From positions 1 to 8,204 of the forward strand of contig JANYDR010000572.1 in the NCBI GenBank assembly GCA_025363495.1: a DNA stretch of 8,204 bases. Reading direction: 5' to 3'. Made by a program: the position numbers and the translations under genes. Shown piece by piece: positions 5,425-8,204 of this stretch. Positions within the stretch are counted from its first letter, which is position 1. Each line of letters starts with the position of its first letter. Source of the DNA: Cyclobacteriaceae bacterium. GTDB taxonomy: Bacteria; Bacteroidota; Bacteroidia; Cytophagales; Cyclobacteriaceae. The notes beneath the pieces are model-generated. The model did no database searches. It was given only the letters and a program-made list of their open reading frames with translations, and was not told the DNA's origin.

Positions 5425-7869
5425 CTATTCACTTCTCAAAGAAAGCACCGGATTCGCCAGCGCGGCTTTTATAGCATGGTAACTAATTGTCAACGCAACT
5501 ACTACCAACACCAAAAGGAAACTGATTACATAGGTGACGAAATCAATATGGGTATGAAATGTAAAATTGCTCAGCCACTCGTTGATGAAATAATAGGAAA
5601 CCGGTACCGCCAACACAAAACCTATTACCAGTAACCAAATGAAATCTGAATAAATCAATCCCAAAATACCCGACATGCTCGCCCCTACTACTTTCCGAAT
5701 TCCTATCTCCTTTACTTTTCTTCGCACCACAAATAATACAAGTCCGTAAACTCCGAGACAAGAAATTAAAATTGCAATCAATGAAAAGCTTTGAATGATC
5801 TTGCCAAAATTTTGAAAATTCGAATATTGCTGGTCCAGCTGCACATCGAGAAAGTTGAATTGAAATGACTTCTCCGGAAACAGAAGATTCCATTCCCCTT
5901 TTATTGCATCGATGGTGGAGGCTACGTTATCATTGTCAAATTTTACATTGAGCGTACTCCATTGATTGGGGTCGATCTCAATGATTACAGCCGAAATAGC
6001 AGTAGTCAATGACACCATGTTGAAATCTTTTACAACTCCTATCACTCTCCCCTTCTTGCCCTCCCTATCAAGGGTTTTGCCAATAGCCTGCTCCGGAGTT
6101 CCCCATTTAAACTCTCTTACTGCTGTTTCATTCACAATAAATCCTTCCTTTTCATCAGTACCATACTCCTTACTGAAGGCACGGCCCGTCTTCATTTCCA
6201 TTCCGAAGGTTTCAATAAAATCAAAATCAACGGAAAGATCAGCAATAAAAAGGTTGTCCTCTTTCGTAAAACCTTCCGGGATCGCACCGCGGTAAATTGT
6301 CCCAAGACCGGGAGTCCCCGAGGAAGTTGTCGTCTTCTTAACTCCAGCCTTTGCTTCAATTCTGTCGCGGAATGTCTGAAGACGCGTGCGGAATGTGCTG
6401 TCTGCGCGTGTAAAAATTGCGTTGAGATTTTGACTATTTAGCGGAATATTAATGATCTGCTCTTTCTGAAAACCCAATGGTTTGTCTTGCAGAAACTCCA
6501 GTTGTTTTACCAACATCATTGAACCTGATAATAGCATGCATGCAATCATTAATTGAAATACAACCAACGACTTGCGCAACAAATGATTGCCTGACAACGC
6601 ATCTCCACCCCCGCCCTTTATAGAGGATATGGAATTGAACTGGGAAACGAAATAAGCCGGATATCCTCCAGCCAAGAGGGTAATGACAACCGGTAAGATT
6701 AACGATGACAGAAGTAATTGAGCATCCACAACATCGGCAAACATCAATTGTTTATTCGTAAACTGATTGAGCAAAGGAAGAGTTAAATAAAAAACAGCGT
6801 ACGACAGCACGGCTGATACCAGGCAAAATAAAAAGCTTTCAGACAGGAATTGGATGATTAGTTGACTTTTTGCAGACCCCAGAATTTTACGAATACCAAT
6901 TTCTTTTATTCGCGTAAACGACTGAGCCGTTGAAAGATTAATATAATTGATGGCGGCAATTAACAATGTCAAAACTCCAACAGCAATAAATATAAAAATA
7001 GTTGACATTGAATTAGTTGCTGTAGGCTCCAACTGAAGTGTGGATTTCAAATGAATATCCGTGAGCGGCATGAGAGTAAATATCTGACCTATCAATCTGT
7101 CAGGTGGTGAATATTTTTTCAGAAACGCCGGCATATTTTTATCAATACCCTCCGGCGAAGTTCCTGGCCTCAGCAACACATAAGTATAGGAATGGCTTAT
7201 AACAAAATTTGTTTCAAGATTTCTCCTCATTCGATCAGCCGCCTCATCATTCTCCATGTCAAACATATTGTCATAGGGAACAAGCATATGAAAACGCAGG
7301 TGGGAGTTTTCAGGAAAATCTTTCACAACACCTCCGACTTTGAAAGAATTTTTTCCACCAAAAATCAGAGCCTCACCCAAAGGGCTTTTATCACCAAAAT
7401 ATTTTGTCGCCATCTCATCAATGATCAATATCGTGAATGGCTCCTTGAGTGCTCTTATAGAGTTACCGGATATAAACTCAAATGAAAACATTTTCATTAT
7501 TGAGGAGTCAGCAAAAAAAACACCTGTCTCTTCAAATGACGCGGCATCCTGCCCTTCTCCCCGTGAGATGCTTACATTTCGATTGTACATGCGTGCCGCC
7601 TCTTCTACTTCTGGAAAAAAATCCTTCATAAAAGGAGCAATTGGCGGAGGTGTTTGAGCCAGCTTCAATCCATTGGGAACAGTATAGCTAAGCCGGTATA
7701 ACCTGTCTCCTTTCTCCTGAAACCTATCGTAATTCAGTTCGCTTCGCACATATGTGATAATCAACAGTGCAAGTGCCAGTCCGGACGTAAGGCCAATGAA
7801 ATTGATCAAAGAGTAGGCTTTGTTCTTCAGAATGGTGCGGGCGGCTGTTTTGAAAAAATTTCTGAGCAT
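5425..7869 (-). CDS. ABC transporter permease, two-domain FtsX/MacB type
   Basis: An 814-residue inner-membrane protein of the FtsX-like permease superfamily, with the eight-helix duplicated layout common in Bacteroidota. An N-terminal helix (about 20-41) leads into a periplasmic MacB-type domain (about 45-280). Three helices (about 289-309, 340-362, 385-407) form the first FtsX domain. A fifth helix (about 432-454), a second periplasmic domain (about 460-685) and three more helices (about 691-713, 741-760, 777-795) follow. Each FtsX half has the hallmark cytoplasmic motif after its first helix: IKEIGIRKILGSAKSQL (321-337) and VKEIGIRKVVGASMSGI (719-735). The protein ends in the typical NPVLSLRSE. 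Such permeases act as mechanotransmission exporters or envelope-stress modules driven by a separate MacB/LolD-like ATPase. No ATPase or membrane-fusion partner lies in the window, so the substrate is unknown. The start ATG at 7867-7869 precedes MLRNFFKTAARTILKNKAYS, a typical N-terminus for the family. Confidence 0.93.
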   Translation of the reverse strand: MLRNFFKTAARTILKNKAYSLINFIGLTSGLALALLIITYVRSELNYDRFQEKGDRLYRLSYTVPNGLKLAQTPPPIAPFMKDFFPEVEEAARMYNRNVSISRGEGQDAASFEETGVFFADSSIMKMFSFEFISGNSIRALKEPFTILIIDEMATKYFGDKSPLGEALIFGGKNSFKVGGVVKDFPENSHLRFHMLVPYDNMFDMENDEAADRMRRNLETNFVISHSYTYVLLRPGTSPEGIDKNMPAFLKKYSPPDRLIGQIFTLMPLTDIHLKSTLQLEPTATNSMSTIFIFIAVGVLTLLIAAINYINLSTAQSFTRIKEIGIRKILGSAKSQLIIQFLSESFLFCLVSAVLSYAVFYLTLPLLNQFTNKQLMFADVVDAQLLLSSLILPVVITLLAGGYPAYFVSQFNSISSIKGGGGDALSGNHLLRKSLVVFQLMIACMLLSGSMMLVKQLEFLQDKPLGFQKEQIINIPLNSQNLNAIFTRADSTFRTRLQTFRDRIEAKAGVKKTTTSSGTPGLGTIYRGAIPEGFTKEDNLFIADLSVDFDFIETFGMEMKTGRAFSKEYGTDEKEGFIVNETAVREFKWGTPEQAIGKTLDREGKKGRVIGVVKDFNMVSLTTAISAVIIEIDPNQWSTLNVKFDNDNVASTIDAIKGEWNLLFPEKSFQFNFLDVQLDQQYSNFQNFGKIIQSFSLIAILISCLGVYGLVLFVVRRKVKEIGIRKVVGASMSGILGLIYSDFIWLLVIGFVLAVPVSYYFINEWLSNFTFHTHIDFVTYVISFLLVLVVVALTISYHAIKAALANPVLSLRSE

Positions 7870-8067
7870 AGAGCGGATTATAGTAGTAAATGCGTTTACT
7901 GAAAAAGTCCTTATCAGGTTACACGTTTTAGATGGAATTGAATTTTAAAAATTATAAAGGGTATTAAATAATCCATATTGGAGTATTTTTTCGAGCATGG
8001 ATTCCAGGACCCTGTTAGGGTAAAACTATATTTCCAACTTTAAGCTAAAATAAAAAAACCTTCGCCA
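7870..8067. other. AT-rich spacer between permease start and group II intron
   Basis: This 198-base stretch has no credible gene. It should contain the permease promoter, but I found no clear TTTG plus TAnnTTTG pair of the Bacteroidota type. Visible structure is minor: a 5-bp hairpin ACCCT-GTT-AGGGT at 8009-8021 and, next to the intron end, a minus-strand GGCGAAGG followed by a T-run. Confidence 0.5.
8047..8066 (-). terminator. Possible 3' half of an intrinsic terminator next to the intron end
   Basis: Read on the minus strand, GGCGAAGG (8059-8066) is followed directly by seven T residues and then ATTTT. This is the form of the right arm and U-tract of a rho-independent terminator. No matching left arm (CCTTCGCC) lies next to it, because the intron end comes immediately before. 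The left arm may be in the 5' exon on the far side of the intron, outside the window. Chance is also possible. Confidence 0.3.
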
Positions 8068-8078
8068 GTAGAGTAGAG

Positions 8079-8133
8079 AAAAGGAACAAGCGGTAAAGAG
8101 CTTACGCCACATTTGCTGACCTTGTTTCCTTTT
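8079..8133 (-). ncRNA. Group II intron domain VI hairpin (extended)
   Basis: Minus-strand AAAAGGAAACAAG (8121-8133) pairs with CTTGTTCCTTTT (8079-8090) as 12 base pairs with one bulged A. The 30-base apical part between them can pair partly (GGT with ACC at its ends). CTCTACTCTAC follows on the 3' side and would contain the branch-point A, normally 7-8 bases from the intron end. The stem is longer than the short domain VI I would expect in bacterial introns. Confidence 0.6.
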
Positions 8134-8143
8134 CCCCCTCTTC

Positions 8144-8176
8144 AATCCATACCTGCAGTTTTCCCGCATACGGCTT
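8144..8176 (-). ncRNA. Group II intron domain V
   Basis: The catalytic hairpin folds on the minus strand as lower helix AAGCCGTA (8169-8176) with TATGGATT (8144-8151), a two-base bulge GG (8152-8153), upper helix TGCGG (8164-8168) with CTGCA (8154-8158), and loop GAAAA (8159-8163). The AGC catalytic triad is at 8173-8175. Helix lengths, a two-base bulge on the 3' strand and an A-rich loop are the standard domain V design. The triad G (8174) faces A (8146) instead of the near-universal U, and the bulge is GG where CG or AC is usual. Confidence 0.75.
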
Positions 8177-8204
8177 TCCTACTAGAATTCATAACAGACA
8201 TTCA

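Larger units (their letters stand above)
8068..8204 (-). mobile_element. Group II intron, 3' end (domains V and VI), rest off the right edge
   Basis: Read on the minus strand, the edge contains GAAAGCCGTATGCGGGAAAA then CTGCAGG, TATGGATT, GAGGGGG and finally CTCTACTCTAC. This order matches domain V, linker and domain VI at the 3' end of bacterial group II introns, which are self-splicing retroelements mobilised by an intron-encoded reverse transcriptase/maturase. The intron would end near 8068 and run rightwards out of the window, where the reverse transcriptase gene would be expected if the copy is intact. Every frame in 8177-8204 soon meets a stop, so no coding part of it is visible. The intron lies about 200 bases upstream of the permease start, in the same orientation. 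Domain V deviates from consensus, so this copy may be inactive or truncated. The 3' boundary is estimated from the CTCTAC ending and may be off by a few bases. Confidence 0.75.

Noticed and set aside
5543..5893. 116-residue minus-strand ORF, and similar ones on either strand inside the permease and LTA-synthase-like genes
   Set aside because: They are out-of-frame shadows of clearly coding genes and show no recognisable family motifs.
7945..7998. 17-codon minus-strand ORF (MLEKILQYGLF...) ahead of the permease
   Set aside because: Too short, AT-rich, no supporting context; indistinguishable from chance.

Overview
The window looks like a chromosomal piece of a Gram-negative Bacteroidota, probably a Cytophagales-like lineage. 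The reasons are moderate-to-low GC, no Shine-Dalgarno sequence ahead of the well-placed starts, an about 800-residue two-domain FtsX/MacB-type permease of the kind expanded in this phylum, and a five-helix LtaS-like sulfatase-fold enzyme with the sequence signatures seen in Bacteroidota homologues. The taxonomic call is an inference from gene content, not from a marker gene.

Layout. Bases 3-587 (+) are the 3' end of a GH63/MGH1-like glycoside hydrolase cut by the left edge. A 108-base gap holding an elaborate TTGACA-based palindrome separates it from a complete archaeal/bacterial-type glycogen debranching enzyme (696-2633, +). Its last 8 bases overlap the end of a convergent gene for a small exported DinB/YfiT-fold protein (2626-3156, -). 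Two further minus-strand genes follow: a membrane-anchored LTA-synthase-family phosphotransferase (3313-5226) and an ABC-transporter permease (5425-7869). The gap between these two carries an 11-bp perfect inverted repeat and a CACTAAGA-type dispersed repeat. The right edge (about 8068-8204, -) holds domains V and VI of a group II intron whose body lies outside the window.

How the genes fit together. The two plus-strand enzymes are both alpha-glucan/alpha-glucoside-type hydrolases with (alpha/alpha)6 catalytic folds and plausibly belong to one storage-polysaccharide or compatible-solute locus. The three minus-strand genes share no obvious pathway; all concern the envelope (exported, inner-membrane/periplasmic, inner-membrane).

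I see no coherent new defence or mobile system. The most notable items are the group II intron 3' end, whose domain V departs from consensus at the catalytic triad, the half-terminator beside it, and the two intergenic repeat elements. I saw no tRNA, rRNA, CRISPR array or insertion-sequence transposase.
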